Notes: a model not told the origin generated them from the sequence alone. A stretch of 64,000 bases of DNA from Acarospora socialis (GCA_025617375.2 JAMYGW020000001.1:2976001-3040000); one strand, 5' to 3'. Counted from the stretch's first letter, positions 1 to 11,066 are shown. Made by a program: numbers and translations.

Positions 1-921
1 AGAGGTACGGGCACGCGAACGAGGAGGAGAACGCGCAGGAGGTCAGCGGCGGTCGAAGACGAAGCGGACGAGGAGGAAGAGAGAGGCAAAGCAGCAGGCG
101 TGCACATCGCCATCCACTACGAGAAGAGCACCTACACAGCCCTCCTCCTACGCGCTCCCGCACTCCCTACCGCAGCGCACAACTTGCAGCACACAGACGA
201 CGAAGAAGACGAGTCCTCCAGTTATTTTCCCCTCCTCCTAACGCGTATGCCCGCTTCCCTGCGCGCGACGCTCGTTACGTATCTAGCCAGCACGTTCGAC
301 TGTCGGGTCTCGGCGCTGAGATTGTCGTCCGGATTTGTATGCGGGGCGCTGGAGGCCTTTCTGAAGGATCTACAGGGCGGTGATGGGTCTGGATCTGGGA
401 CTGGGATGCCGGACGTGGATGCGAAAGACATGATAAAAGACATCCACCTAACCCTCTCCTTCCCACCGCCCGTCGCGCCCTCGCTCAAGAGTCTCGACAT
501 CGTCGTCCCTGCAGCCGATGTTGAGCGCTTCGTGAGGGCGGGGGAGAAGATTCTACGGCAGCAGGGGCGGCAGGTGGAGAATGATGCGCAACGTTCGCAA
601 CGCCGGAAACGAAAGCGGGTGGGTGCTGATAGGGAGGATGGGGATGTGGAGGGGGAAGGAATGGGTAGGGGCCCTTTCATGGCGGCCTTGGGGCGGTATT
701 TGGAGGCGCAGTTGGCGATGAGCGTTGGGGGTGAGGGGGTGCTGGTTGCGAGGATTGCGTGTGGGGGGTTTGTGTTGGCGGCGGAGGGGAGGGTTAGGGT
801 TGTGGATTTGCGGCGTGGTGGTGGTGGAGATGAAGATGTAGGCCAGGATATGGGAGAGAAGGCTACGAGGGGTCTCGTGGCGCGCTTGGTGGGACGGGCT
901 GCGGGACGGGAGGAAGGCTGA
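1..921 (+). CDS. CENP-L/Fta1-like kinetochore protein, 3' part (5' end outside window)
   Basis: The frame is open from the first base to the TGA at 919-921, so the start codon lies upstream and at least 306 codons are present. The first 30 codons are basic then acidic. They are followed by a segment starting HIAIHYEKSTYTALLLR and a hydrophobic-patterned alpha/beta C-terminal half interrupted by a charged linker (about 555-660). The pattern resembles the fungal Sim4-complex subunit Fta1 (CENP-L/Iml3), part of the inner kinetochore, but this is recognition by eye. The 3' third of the coding strand is strongly G-rich. The gene converges on the thiolase gene. The alternative is an unrelated hypothetical protein. 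Confidence 0.55.
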   Translation, partial: RGTGTRTRRRTRRRSAAVEDEADEEEERGKAAGVHIAIHYEKSTYTALLLRAPALPTAAHNLQHTDDEEDESSSYFPLLLTRMPASLRATLVTYLASTFDCRVSALRLSSGFVCGALEAFLKDLQGGDGSGSGTGMPDVDAKDMIKDIHLTLSFPPPVAPSLKSLDIVVPAADVERFVRAGEKILRQQGRQVENDAQRSQRRKRKRVGADREDGDVEGEGMGRGPFMAALGRYLEAQLAMSVGGEGVLVARIACGGFVLAAEGRVRVVDLRRGGGGDEDVGQDMGEKATRGLVARLVGRAAGREEG

Positions 922-1837
922 GGCGTCTGGTGAACGGAACGGGAGGGCTTGTAATGGGCGCGCGGACAGGGTATTGAGTGGGAGATAAGAGATATGGTTG
1001 CTCAGGGCATGCTTACATCGAGAGTCGACCAGTCTGACCCTACTTGGGTACTCACAAGGAGATCATGATACGCTTAAGCTCTTACTCTTCTCCACCGTTC
1101 ATGGTCAGCCGCATCAAACGCCAAAGCCCCCGCTATCAAAAATCTAGATTTGATATACGCATACTATCAAGCTCACCTTTTCGCACCACCACGCATATCA
1201 CGACCGCCTCACCGATCCCAACCCAACCGAAACCGTATCCAATTGTCGTCATTTCATCTGGCTTTCAGTTGCCGAAACCTGCACTCAGAGGGCGAGCACG
1301 GCTGTGCTCCTCGCCAGGAAGCCCAAGTGCGTTGTGGAATCTGCACCTGCAAGACAACTGTTTGCGTTTGTTGGTCCGTCTGCTGTTTGTTGTCTATCGG
1401 AGGCGTTAGATGCGCGGGTCGAACTAGGACGGCGGAGCTGTGTGGTTTCTGTTAGGGCTCGTTTGGGATGGTCAGCGGAGGGGGTTGGTGCTGGTATTTG
1501 CTGTTCTCTTCTCCTCGGGGAGTTGAGGGATTAAGAATGGGGTTGGGGATGGACGATGTGCGTGATGGGATGGGGTTGAGAGGAACGAGGTGTGAGGGGT
1601 GGGTGGTGTGTTTGCTGGAAGGGCGTTAGGGACGGAGCGAGTGGTGGATGAACATGTACACATGACGTGCATAGTTAGGAAAGCCCACTGTTCGATACAG
1701 GCGATAGATACGATGACTTTTTCTTTTGATACGAATCCTATGATGCAATTTCCCACCCAGCTAGCTACTCAATCCACCAACCTAAATGTACAGCGCTCAC
1801 ATCCCCCTACCCTTAGCACAGCTCACGATCCGACCCC
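922..1837. other. Convergent intergenic region, no gene seen
   Basis: This is the space between two convergent genes. Short open frames overlap on both strands with no splice or family support. The stretch at about 1440-1650 is G/T-rich on the plus strand. It probably holds the two 3' UTRs. Confidence 0.5.
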
Positions 1838-3285
1838 TCAAACCTGCTCATTAACAAACAACCCCGCCATCCCCTGTCCCGTCCCAATACACATACTCGT
1901 CAACAGAATCTTCTTGCCCGTCCTCCGCGCCTCGCTCAATCCCGTACAGATCTGCCTCGTGCCCGTGGCGCCCAACGGATGTCCCAACGCAATGGCCCCA
2001 CCGCGCGGGTTCATCTTGGCGTGGTCGAGGCCCAGCACGTCGAGGCAGTAGACGGCCATGGAGGCGAAGGCCTCGTTGATCTCGATGATGTCGATGTCGT
2101 CTTTGGACAGGTTGAATTTCGTGAGGAGCTTGGGCACGGCGAGGGACGGCCCGATGCCCATGATTCGCGGGGCGACGCCGGCCACGGTCGCGCCGCAGAA
2201 CTTGGCGAGGATGGGCTGGTTCATTTCTTGTGCTTTGGACCGCTTCATTAAGAGGACGGCGGCGGCTGGGCGGGGTGGTCAGTTGTGTGCGCGAGTAGAG
2301 GTTGGAGGGTTTAAAGTCGTGGACATACCTCCATCGGTGACTTGGCTCGAGTTTCCTCCCGTGCTCTTGTCGCCGTAATCGGGAAAGGCCGGTCGAACTT
2401 TGCTGAGGCTTTCGAAGGTGGTGCCCCATCTTGGCCCCTCGTCCTTGGTGAGAGTCACCTGCTTCTCCTCGCCGGTCTTGGGATCCTTGACCGTCGTTGT
2501 GATCGGGACAATCTCATCGTCAAACCAACCCGCCTTCTGCGCCCTCTCCGCACGCTGATATGATTCGGCCGCGTACCTGTCCTGCGCTTCTCGCGAGATG
2601 TTGAAGTCCTTCCCTACATTCTCAGACGTCTGTCCCATCGGTTGCAAGCAGTCCCTGGCTTCCTGGTTCTCCATGATGGCCGGGTGGAAAGGTCTGGCGC
2701 CACGTCCCTCTTCAGAATTGCTCATAGACTCGGCGCCAATCGCGACGCCGACGTCGATGCTTCCCATGCTGATTTGGTTGGCAATGTCTTGCACGGCCTT
2801 CAGCCCGGATGAGCAGAAGCGGTTGACGGAAGAGCCGCCGGTGGTGTTGGGGAAGCCGGCGGCCAACGACGCGGCGCGGACGACGTATGCTGCTCGCGGA
2901 TGACTGACCTGAGCGGGCAGTCAGCTTGGGTGAATCACGATAGACATCGGCGAGATGAGCGTACATTTCCGATACAGATGTCCTCCACCATCTGAGGGTC
3001 AATATTTGACTTCTCAACCACCTTTTTCAGCAGCGAGTAGACAATGTAGTCTAACGGCGTGTCCTTGAATCCACCCTTGAAACCCTTGCACAAGGGTGTC
3101 CGGAGCGCTAGGGTAATGACAATGTCATCGGGATTCTTCTGCGTGCTGGAGGGAAGGACGTGGATTAGCAAGCTGAACAGCAGGTCTATGTGGGGTTCCG
3201 GTACTCACATGGCCGCCAAGCCACCCTTGCTTTGGCCGCTTGGGCTGAGGTGGTTGAGTATAGAGCTGAGTCTTTCCGTAGCCAT
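1838..3285 (-). CDS. POT1: Peroxisomal 3-ketoacyl-CoA thiolase (acetyl-CoA C-acyltransferase)
   Basis: The last step of peroxisomal fatty-acid beta-oxidation is thiolytic cleavage of 3-ketoacyl-CoA to acetyl-CoA and a shortened acyl-CoA. There are four exons (3285-3209, 3145-2965, 2908-2329, 2265-1838), whose lengths sum to 422 codons (421 aa), normal for the family. The N-terminus MATERLSSILNHL contains RLSSILNHL, an exact PTS2 signal (R-L-x5-H-L), so import by Pex7 is expected. The nucleophilic Cys lies in NRFCSSGLKAV, the His in GHPLGATG, and the second catalytic Cys in the SMCIGTGQGMAG stretch. Introns are 63, 56 and 63 nt with consensus ends. The start is the only ATG that supplies the PTS2. 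Confidence 0.95.
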
Positions 3286-3815
3286 TGTGATGTTCGTACT
3301 GATGGATGTAATGATATAGAGGTGTAAAGAAGGTCAAGAGTCGTGTATGGCGATTTTGAGACTGTTGACTGAGAGTGAGTGTGGGGAAGCATTTGCTTTT
3401 CAGTTGCCACTGTCATGGGGAGCCGAGGCTTCTTTTTCGCCGATCGGTCCGAGCTACCTTAGTAATCAATCGAGTTACAGTACCAGTCAGGATAGGGCTG
3501 ACACTTGCAGTCTCGAACTTTTCTATTATCATGTTCAAACTGTCGACACTGAACATGCTAATTTACAGGTATAAATTCCAAGATTCTCGTTGGTAGATTT
3601 GAGTCTAGACCCACTGTGCCACGTGTCCAGCCCTTCCATGATACATTGTTTAAATCCAAACAGGACTTTAATCTCCAAATCCTCAACACTCCATCTCTTC
3701 TAGAATTATTCCGACAACCTCTATACCGTAATTCGTACTCAGTAGTCTTGATTTTCTCCTCTTCATATGTCTCCAAGATCCGTTGCTTCGCAAATACCCA
3801 AAAAATCGTCGTCTC
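3286..3815. promoter_or_regulatory. Upstream region of the thiolase gene and 3' flank of the TPK gene
   Basis: About 530 nt with no supported gene. It must hold the thiolase promoter and the TPK 3' UTR, since both genes are on the minus strand. No specific operator such as an oleate-response element could be assigned with confidence. Confidence 0.4.
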
Positions 3816-4759
3816 CTAGGGCTTGACCGCCAGCTCAACTGTAAACAGAACACGTTCGCTGGTTTCCACCTCTATAACTTGGGACCGAATATGGTTGCTC
3901 GTACTAACCTGACCACCAAATTCAGTCGCCCAATCTGTTACATCCCATTCTAGACCACGTGTTGTTATGATTGACGGTCTGCCAAGAGGAATGATTCCAA
4001 CGTTCTCCGCAAGTAGGTCTGGAGATACCGGGGTATAGATCCTGTTCAAGCCCTTCTCCAACACGAAGATGACGCTTTCGGGAGTTATGAGATAAATGTC
4101 ACGACTAGCAAGGAATGGATCCGCGCTTGCGGCAAAGAGTTGGTGAAGTTGTGAGAACGCCTGGTCAGCTCTCCCCCCTAGGCCGCCGATGACAGCAATG
4201 TCCCAGATCTTGCTTTTAGATTGCCGGTTGCCTGGAGGTACATTCTCATCTCCTATCAGTTCATTTGTATACCCATTGATGTATTTGAGGCACTTCGTAA
4301 AGTCTGTGGAGTATTGGTCGGGGTCGTGAATGATAGGTACGCCTTCCTTTTGGTACCAATCTTTGACATGGTCATATATGGAGTCTAGGTCTCCGCAAAT
4401 AGCATCAGGTTTCTGCGATAATATCAACTCGTATCGTTCCCGGGAGAGCTCCGAGGTCAGAAACATACGGGGTTCTCGATCATCGTGGAAAATTCGTATG
4501 CAGCGTACAACCGGTTGGCGCCTCCGTCAGCGCATACTACGTACTGAGCTGATTGCAAGAGATTAGCACATACACCTGAACAGAACAACAGGGTGCACTC
4601 ACCACCTTCGTAAGCTTTGGAGAAAACTGCTGTGTTGCTGATGGGTTGATTGAGAATTATTAGGGCATATGGGTGCGCCGACTCATCAGAGAGACTATTT
4701 TGGCGGTGTTGACATGAGATATAATAAGCTGGTCTCCATTCTTTGACTCCTGCTATCAT
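3816..4759 (-). CDS. THI80: Thiamine pyrophosphokinase
   Basis: Transfers pyrophosphate from ATP to thiamine to give thiamine diphosphate. Three exons (4759-4603, 4548-4469, 4412-3816) give 277 aa. Family motifs appear in order: YALIILNQPI at the N-terminus, VCADGGANRLY, ICGDLDSI, the acidic STDFTKCL segment, and the IGGLGGRADQ loop, followed by the beta-rich thiamine-binding C-terminal domain. Introns are 54 and 56 nt. The first intron uses the acceptor at 4549 because the next AG breaks the frame. The ATG at 4759 is the most upstream one joined to the conserved body; a short extra 5' exon cannot be excluded. The start codon faces MIA40 across 272 bp. Confidence 0.9.
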
Positions 4760-5031
4760 GTTTGTGTTAGGTGACACGACCAGCCACGTCCAGTGATAGC
4801 CTTGTCATTCTGCATGGGCGTGTCTTTTAAGAGATATCTTAGGTCGCGGTTTGACCTGCGGGGCGCAAATCGACTAATCGGGCTTAGTGCAGGTGTAGTC
4901 GGCCTAGGCCGAGGGCTAAAGATTTTGCTTACATGAGCTTCGCAATGAAGTAACTGTGAAGAGCATGACTTCCTTTGTATCAGTTCTATCCACGTTCTTC
5001 TGTTTTTGGATCTTGTCCGATTAGAACCATC
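4760..5031. promoter_or_regulatory. Shared divergent promoter region, TPK / MIA40
   Basis: The 272 bp between two divergent start codons must hold both 5' UTRs and both promoters. No TATA box or riboswitch-like structure (for example a THI-box/TPP aptamer for the thiamine gene) was recognised by eye. Confidence 0.5.
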
Positions 5032-6060
5032 ATGTTCAGACCAGCTGCAAGACCCCTTCTTCACTTGTTACCAACCCGATGCATCCGGGCCTCTGGCCCC
5101 GGAAGGTTTCTGAGCACAGCGCCGCCATCACAAAAGTCCCGGAGCTGGAAGAGTAGTGCTGCACGATGGGCTCTTGCGATTGGTGGGGTGTACTACTATA
5201 ACACGAGTAGTGTCTTCGCCGAAACGCCAACCCGTAAGTCCTAAGAAGAAGTGCGTTTCCAAACACTGTCTCAATGACTTTTCAGACTCAATAGCGAAAC
5301 CTCCTCAGCCTGAAGATGACTCCTCCTCGCTTCCAACCCTAGAAGATATAACCGCAGAACGTCGAAAGCGCTCTCAGGTCTCTACTCAGCCTGAAGATAC
5401 TACCTCTACAACCTCCACCGCCTTGTCAATAGCTCAACAGGTTCCGCCTTCCACTAACGCTGACCCGCCACGCACTCCACAAGAATATGAAGACGAAGCC
5501 GGTCAGGAAGGAGCGTTCAATCCGGAGACGGGGGAGATAAACTGGGACTGTCCATGTCTAGGCGGAATGGCGCACGGCCCGTGTGGGGAGCAGTTCAAAG
5601 CGGCGTTTAGCTGTTTCGTATATTCCAAAGAGGAGCCAAAAGGGATGGACTGTATCGACAAGTTCAAGTACGTCGTGCCTAAACCGCAGTTAGAGGGGGA
5701 CGAACTGTTATCATTGGGAAGAAGTCGCTGATACTGTTGAACAGGGGTATGCAGGATTGCTTCCGCGAGCACCCAGATGTTTACGGTTCCGAATTGGAGG
5801 ATGACGAAGAAGAAGAACATGACACTGGGTCGAGTACGAACGCAACTAGTGCCGCATCAAGCCCATCGTCAACTTCAACAGCTCCACAATCTCCGGATCC
5901 TGAAGCGAACCCTTCCGGTAACGATGAGGCTGCCAAGACCGCCCGGGCCAAGGCTGCCAGTAAGCAGGTGCATGAGAAGTACAAGCCCGAGAGTGAAACA
6001 GAGCACTTGGTACCAAAAGCACGACATGACGGCGCTACGTCCGGTGGTGAAGAGAAATGA
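5032..6060 (+). CDS. MIA40: Mitochondrial intermembrane-space import and assembly protein 40
   Basis: Oxidoreductase that introduces disulfides into small Cys proteins imported into the intermembrane space, working with Erv1. Three exons (5032-5233, 5286-5667, 5745-6060) give 299 aa. The N-terminus is a basic mitochondrial presequence ([16 protein letters not shown]) followed by a single hydrophobic anchor around [14 protein letters not shown]. An acidic linker leads to the redox-active CPC (in WDCPCLGG) and the twin CX9C pair [11 protein letters not shown] and CIDKFKGMQDC; the second CX9C spans the intron-2 junction. The C-terminal tail is acidic and low complexity. All cysteines needed for activity are present. 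Confidence 0.96.
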
Positions 6061-6824
6061 GAAACGCAGATTGAAAGGCATCTGGGTGTAACCATACAGA
6101 AATGTACTTCTACGGCATTGGTTACGGCGTCATATATAGATTGTGTACTAAACTCTCTAATCCTTCTGACACCGAGCTCTGAGTTTGGATCTGCGCCATG
6201 ATTGAAGCCTGTTGTTGTAGTGGGCCGTTGGGCTGTATGAATAATAACAGTTAGGACCATATAGCATTTATGCTCCGTTTAGTTGTCCGCTTGGACATAT
6301 GGCATCGTTATAACATCCGCTGAATGTGGACGGCATGATCTCTCAATGAAGGTAATCAGACTTGTCAGAGGCTTAGTAGAACTGCTACTTAGAACGATGT
6401 ATCCAACGCGCGTAGTCTTCAGTCCGGACAGCTGCTAATGGTGTTGGACTCGGTTCTCATCGATATAACCTCTAATATTTACGCCCTCAACGTCGTTGAA
6501 AACCCACTGAGATATCTGTGACCCATACCGCTGGCGTGAGCAGCTGCAGCTGCAATGACGTTAGAAGACGCTAAACTAGCGCATCAGCCACAGATGTGGC
6601 TCAATCTTTCGGTTCCGGAGCTACATCGTCACATGTCCCCAAGTTTCTTGGTTATCCCGACAGACCGATCAGAACGCATCAACGTCCGTCCATACTACCG
6701 ATTGCACATCTGCTTTCTCCTTGTCGAGCCTCATTTGTTCTGATAGCAGATACGATATCTTCAAAGACCTTCCTGGGATTGACGGGAGCATTGACCGGTT
6801 CAATCTCGTGCTTCTCCAAACAAG
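6061..6824. other. Intergenic, no gene seen
   Basis: Only short, unsupported open frames are present. The stretch should hold the MIA40 3' flank and the promoter of the OM14-like gene. Confidence 0.5.
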
Positions 6825-7961
6825 ATGTCGTACGCTCAAATGGCCGCGCGCGGGCCCAAGCAATCCCCTGAAGAGGTACGTATTCCCATGGCAGTATCAT
6901 AGTCTGTTGACGCGATGCTAACAGATCACAGGCGTAAGTTCCCCAATCGTCATTACACGGTGTTCAGGCATGCAGTTATTCTCCGGAATGCTGGGAACGC
7001 AGAACCCAACAGTCCGCACCCCACCATGTCCCATCATACCGCCGAGCTTCCTCGACCGTACCACCCGGACATGTCCTACTCGCCTCTCTTCATCCGACTA
7101 CAAAGCAGCAATGTGGTATCCCTCGCTAACAAACCCCACAGCCGCGCTCCGGCCCTCCCACAAGTCGAGCCGCACGAAAGCACGGCTTCCTCGCTCGTCG
7201 ACGTCGACTCCCCGCACGTCTCCTCGGTGACCTCGGACTACGAGACGCAAGACGTGAAAACCACAACGCAAGCCCAACGGCGCGAGCTCGAAGCCGAGGA
7301 CGATGCCCGCGAGCTCTCGACCCAAGCGTCGGAAGAGTTCGAGGAAGTCTCGCACGACGCCAAGGACAAATACGACAAGGCCTCTCACGAGGCCAAGGAC
7401 ACATACGACAAGGGCAAGGGCGAGGCCAAACGCAAGGCCGACAAGGCTTCACACGAGACAAAACAAAAGGCGGACGAAGTCTCGCACGAAGCGAAGGAGA
7501 AGGCAGACGAGGTTTCGCATGAGGCGAAGGAGAAATATGATGATTTCTCACACGAGACGAAGGAGAAATATGATGAGCTCTCGCACGAGGCAAAGGACAA
7601 GTACAAAGAAGCGAAGAAGGTCGCCAACAAGAAGGGCGCGCAGGCCAAGAGCAAAGCCAAGGAGGCGGAGAAAGAGATGCGCGAGAACAGCGATAATCCC
7701 GTTGTAGTGGGGAACGCGGTGGTGATTGCGGCGCTGAGCGCGGCGCTGGGGTTCGGTGCGTATAGGAAGTATGCGGCCGGCGAGTTGACGTGGAAGGTGG
7801 CGGGCGCGTGGGCTGGAGTGGTGGGGTTGTTTGCGGCGGGGGATTATTATTTGAGCCAGTATGTGCTTCCTCCACGGGATACTGAGGTGATGAGGTTTGG
7901 AATGATTGCTGACTATGGGCGTGATAGGTATCTATTCAGGAACAAGTATCCGAGAAAGTAG
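6825..7961 (+). CDS. OM14-like mitochondrial outer-membrane protein with LEA-like repeats
   Basis: My best model has four coding exons: 6825-6875, a 2-nt exon GC at 6932-6933, 7142-7858 and 7928-7961. They total 804 nt (267 aa). The N-terminus MSYAQMAARGPKQSPEE followed by a RAPALPQVE segment, and the C-terminal membrane block (GFGAYRKYAAGELTWKV, GLFAAGDYYLSQ), match what I recall of fungal OM14 C-domain proteins, which sit in the mitochondrial outer membrane. The centre (7350-7613) is eight 11-residue SHEAKEKYDE-type repeats predicted to form amphipathic helix. The last intron (69 nt) ends at a GATAG acceptor and restores SQYLFRNKYPRK. The frame closes only if the 2-nt exon, or an equivalent 2 nt, is included. 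Confidence 0.8.
7350..7613 (+). repeat. Eight 11-residue LEA-like repeats in the OM14-like protein
   Basis: Imperfect 33-nt units encode variants of S-H-E-A-K-E-K-(A/Y)-D-E-(V/L): SHDAKDKYDKA, SHEAKDTYDKG, KGEAKRKADKA, SHETKQKADEV, SHEAKEKADEV, SHEAKEKYDDF, SHETKEKYDEL, SHEAKDKYKEA. The 11-residue period with A/K/E spacing is that of group-3 LEA and apolipoprotein-type amphipathic helices. Confidence 0.9.
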
Positions 7962-9538
7962 ACGACGATTCCTGCCGTGGAGGGCATGACCTGGCAATGA
8001 GGAGAGATCCTTTCTTGGTTGATTTCACTCCCAGTCTCAGTCAATCGAATCCCTCTTCTGAACCTGTGGTATAGTCTCTTTGTCTTTTCATACAAGGAGA
8101 ACTCGCGCGTCTCCTGTTGATTGTTGGTATCCAGTACATAGCATGAACTAAACTCCTCCTCTACTTCCTTTTATCAACGAACGAGACATAACCTGACGAC
8201 AAGAGTGACGTGCATTGATGCCGTCAACCAAGCTCAAGAAATTCGAAATCAGACACTATCCACAAGCTCCCCTCTGCGGCCCCCACCAACCCAAGACGCT
8301 CAGCCTAGCCCAGCCCTGCTCAGTGCAATACAAAACCTTATAGGAAACGAACGATCCTCTTCATTTTCCATCCCGTATCTCCTTCCCTTCTCTCGCTCCC
8401 GCCTCTCCGTTCCAACTTCCAAACCGATCGAAAGCATGGATTGCGGTGGGAATCAATGAACACCCGGGCCTTCCGCAATGCGAGTCCGTGAGTACGAAAG
8501 AGTAAGGACAAGACCGCCCTCCGCCACTTTCTCGTATTCGCCACGTAGAGATATCGATTGCTCGCCTTGTCCCTTTTCCAGTTCCATTCCCTTCCCTCTT
8601 CCAAACCTCGCCTTCTCTCCTCCCCTCCCCTTTCTCGCCGTCGTTGGAATGCACACCGCAAGCGAGGATGCGAGGATGCTACCGGCAAGAAATCGAGATG
8701 CGGGGACGGCGGCAAGTCTGAACAAATAGATGCGACATGGAAGTGCGGAATCAGAGCGGGGAGGGGGTTGGGTGTAGGGGTACCGAAAGATGTATGGGGG
8801 AGGGGTATGGACTGGTCAGGGGTGGGTGTGGATGGAAGATTCAGGTAGGGGCGAAAGGGGAAGGGGATGATGAGTGGGGAATGAGTGGATGGTGAGTGGA
8901 TGATGTAGTTAATGGGGAAGAAGGGAAGGATACGGACGCAGATGAGAGGGTGCTTGGTGCGGTGATGTTGTCCATCGGAGTGAAGGGTGAGGGCTGTTGG
9001 TGGAGGAATGTCAATGAGTTGGTTGAGAATCCGAAGGTGGAAAGGGGAAGGATGGGGTTGGGAAAGGTCGAGTGGAAGGTATGGGATTGTGGTAGCGGGT
9101 ACGACGTGAAGGAGTGGGTTTGAATGTAGGTCAAGGGCTGGAGCTGAGCTGGTTGCACAGATGGTGAGGTTGTGAGGTACCTCGCGGGTCGTTGAAACAA
9201 AGGGAGGAGAGTCTGTGTAAAAGATTCGAAGTGTAGAAGGGGTTGAATGCGTGGGTATATCCTGATTTGTTTGGTAGCTCTGCGAGGAGTGACAAGTATC
9301 TATGTCTTACAATAACGTGAGTAAGAGCCGTGCTGATTTGCCCCAGGCCATCCAAATCAGTTGTTTGCGAACAGAGAGAATGTGAAAGTAAAGCGATGGT
9401 GCTCGCCCAAAACGCCCGTGTACTTTGTACGCCGTTCTCTCTAAACCTCTTTTGAATCCGTGATTGAGCGTTGGCAGGCGCCGATATCGAAAATTCATCC
9501 CGCCAAAGCCGTAGTGAATTGGAAAACATAGAAAGACG
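7962..9538. other. Intergenic with strand-asymmetric composition, no gene seen
   Basis: No spliceable gene was found. About 8380-8640 is pyrimidine-rich on the plus strand, and about 8740-9130 is purine-rich with many G runs. The open frames on both strands here are by-products of that skew. Confidence 0.5.
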
Positions 9539-10051
9539 TTAGAGTATCATCTCCTCTTCCGTGGTCTCCTCTGTTCCGTCCGACTCATCCGACTCGACCC
9601 GATCCGAACTCGTCGTACCTTCGACCCGGCCAACATGCTTGGTTCCATTCATTCCGGCCGTTCCATTGACCTTCAATCCTCCATTCGATTCCGCCCAGCC
9701 ATTCGTTTCGGAGCCGAAATACGAGTCCTGCGTCTCCTCCTTCTGTGACCTTAGAGCGTCTCTCCTATCCCGCACCGTCTGCCTGCGCTGCGATACCCTC
9801 CCGAATGCCAGTAGCTGTGCGAAGACCATGAAGACGGTGTAACTCCAGCAGAGGTTGTCGCTAACGTGCATGTCGAGGTGAGGGGAGGTAGGCGAGGGAC
9901 CCAGATGGCAGTAGGGCTGCGCTGGAGGCGTCGTTGCGGCTAAGACGGGTGGGAGGATTCGTGAGAGAATGGTGTTGAGAGAGTGGAGGAAGAGGACGGG
10001 GTTGAGAAGGATGGCGGGGAGGAGGTAGGTGGTTGTTAGGTTGGTGGGCAT
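9539..10051 (-). CDS. Small putative membrane protein, unrecognised
   Basis: Intronless frame of 170 aa from an ATG at 10051. The first 45 residues are hydrophobic (about residues 9-40, TYLLPAILLNPVLFLHSLNT onward). A Pro-rich loop with Cys-His follows, then a second hydrophobic segment around CWSYTVFMVFAQLLAFG, a basic stretch (RRQTVRDRRDALR) and an acidic Ser/Thr/Glu tail. The layout suggests a two-span membrane protein with a cytosolic tail, perhaps ER. I do not recognise the family. The even distribution of hydrophobic blocks and lack of internal stops support a real gene. Confidence 0.6.
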   Translation of the reverse strand: MPTNLTTTYLLPAILLNPVLFLHSLNTILSRILPPVLAATTPPAQPYCHLGPSPTSPHLDMHVSDNLCWSYTVFMVFAQLLAFGRVSQRRQTVRDRRDALRSQKEETQDSYFGSETNGWAESNGGLKVNGTAGMNGTKHVGRVEGTTSSDRVESDESDGTEETTEEEMIL

Positions 10052-11066
10052 GGTGTGGATGCCGTGATGGGTGGGCGGTCGGTCGTCGAAGATGTTTCAA
10101 GGAATGAGGAGGAGTTTGGAAAAAGCGTTGAGTGGAGAGATAATGGTGATGCTATTTTATCATCTGGCGGGTCCGCTCTTGGTATAGGGTTGGATTTGCA
10201 TGTGAAATGCCACGATATATAAACCCCGAGCCGCACGGTATTATAGGTTTGGACCTGGCGTGTGCGATTCGGTCACTGGAGGGTATGTAAGGCGCCGTGC
10301 CGTGTTCGGGAGGTCCGGAGTGATTTTGACTCTATATTTGTGCATATACTGCGCGGTTGTGAAGATTGGCTGTGAGAGTGACTTGAATTGTTGGGTTTCG
10401 TAAAGCTGATTCGGAGAGCTGGTACTGTATCGTATTCCGTGTTGGATTCACAATCGATAAGACGAAATGATGGGATGACTATGACTTAGTAGAATTATAC
10501 TCTGTAGTATTGACAGCGAAGATTTGGTGCTGTCGACAGTCTTCAAGACTGTTTGAAGTATTAATAGTACTCTAGGTTTGTCATACTGTAAGAGGTTGTG
10601 TATGTCTTTCTTGTCTACGGCGCAGAGCTGCCCCCATTTTCAGGTTTCGCTACCTTTCTTAGGCGTGGCGGAGCATGGTCGCAATGATGACCGAATACCC
10701 GTCCATTTCACATCTCGGTGCTACTCTGAATCGAGTGTCGGGGAATTAGCTTTGAATTTGAATTTGAATATGCTTTGTTAGAATAGTAATACTGCTGAGT
10801 CTGGCGATCCAACACATGGAAGATCATCACATGTATGTAATTATAAAGATAGTTTCGTCAGGGTCGAAGGCGGTGACGAGACAGCCAGAGCGCTTTTGAG
10901 CCTCGTTGATCTGCCATCCAACTCGATCTAGCCACGTATGGAATCCGTTCATGAGATTCGAGGCAACAGCACCCAATATCATTGATTGTAGTACATTGAG
11001 TAAAGCCGGCCAAGTAGTCATTCCCACTTTACCAGCGGATCATTCCCGCCTGCTAACCCAGGCAAG
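10052..11066. other. Intergenic, no gene seen
   Basis: Lies between the divergent small membrane protein gene and BOS1. Only short unsupported frames are present. Confidence 0.5.

Noticed and set aside
222-680. 152-codon minus-strand frame opposite the first gene
   Set aside because: It is the antisense shadow of a GC-rich plus-strand coding region with no family similarity.
7126-7875. 249-codon Arg/Pro/Ser-rich minus-strand frame
   Set aside because: Antisense of the repetitive OM14-like exon; low-complexity composition only.
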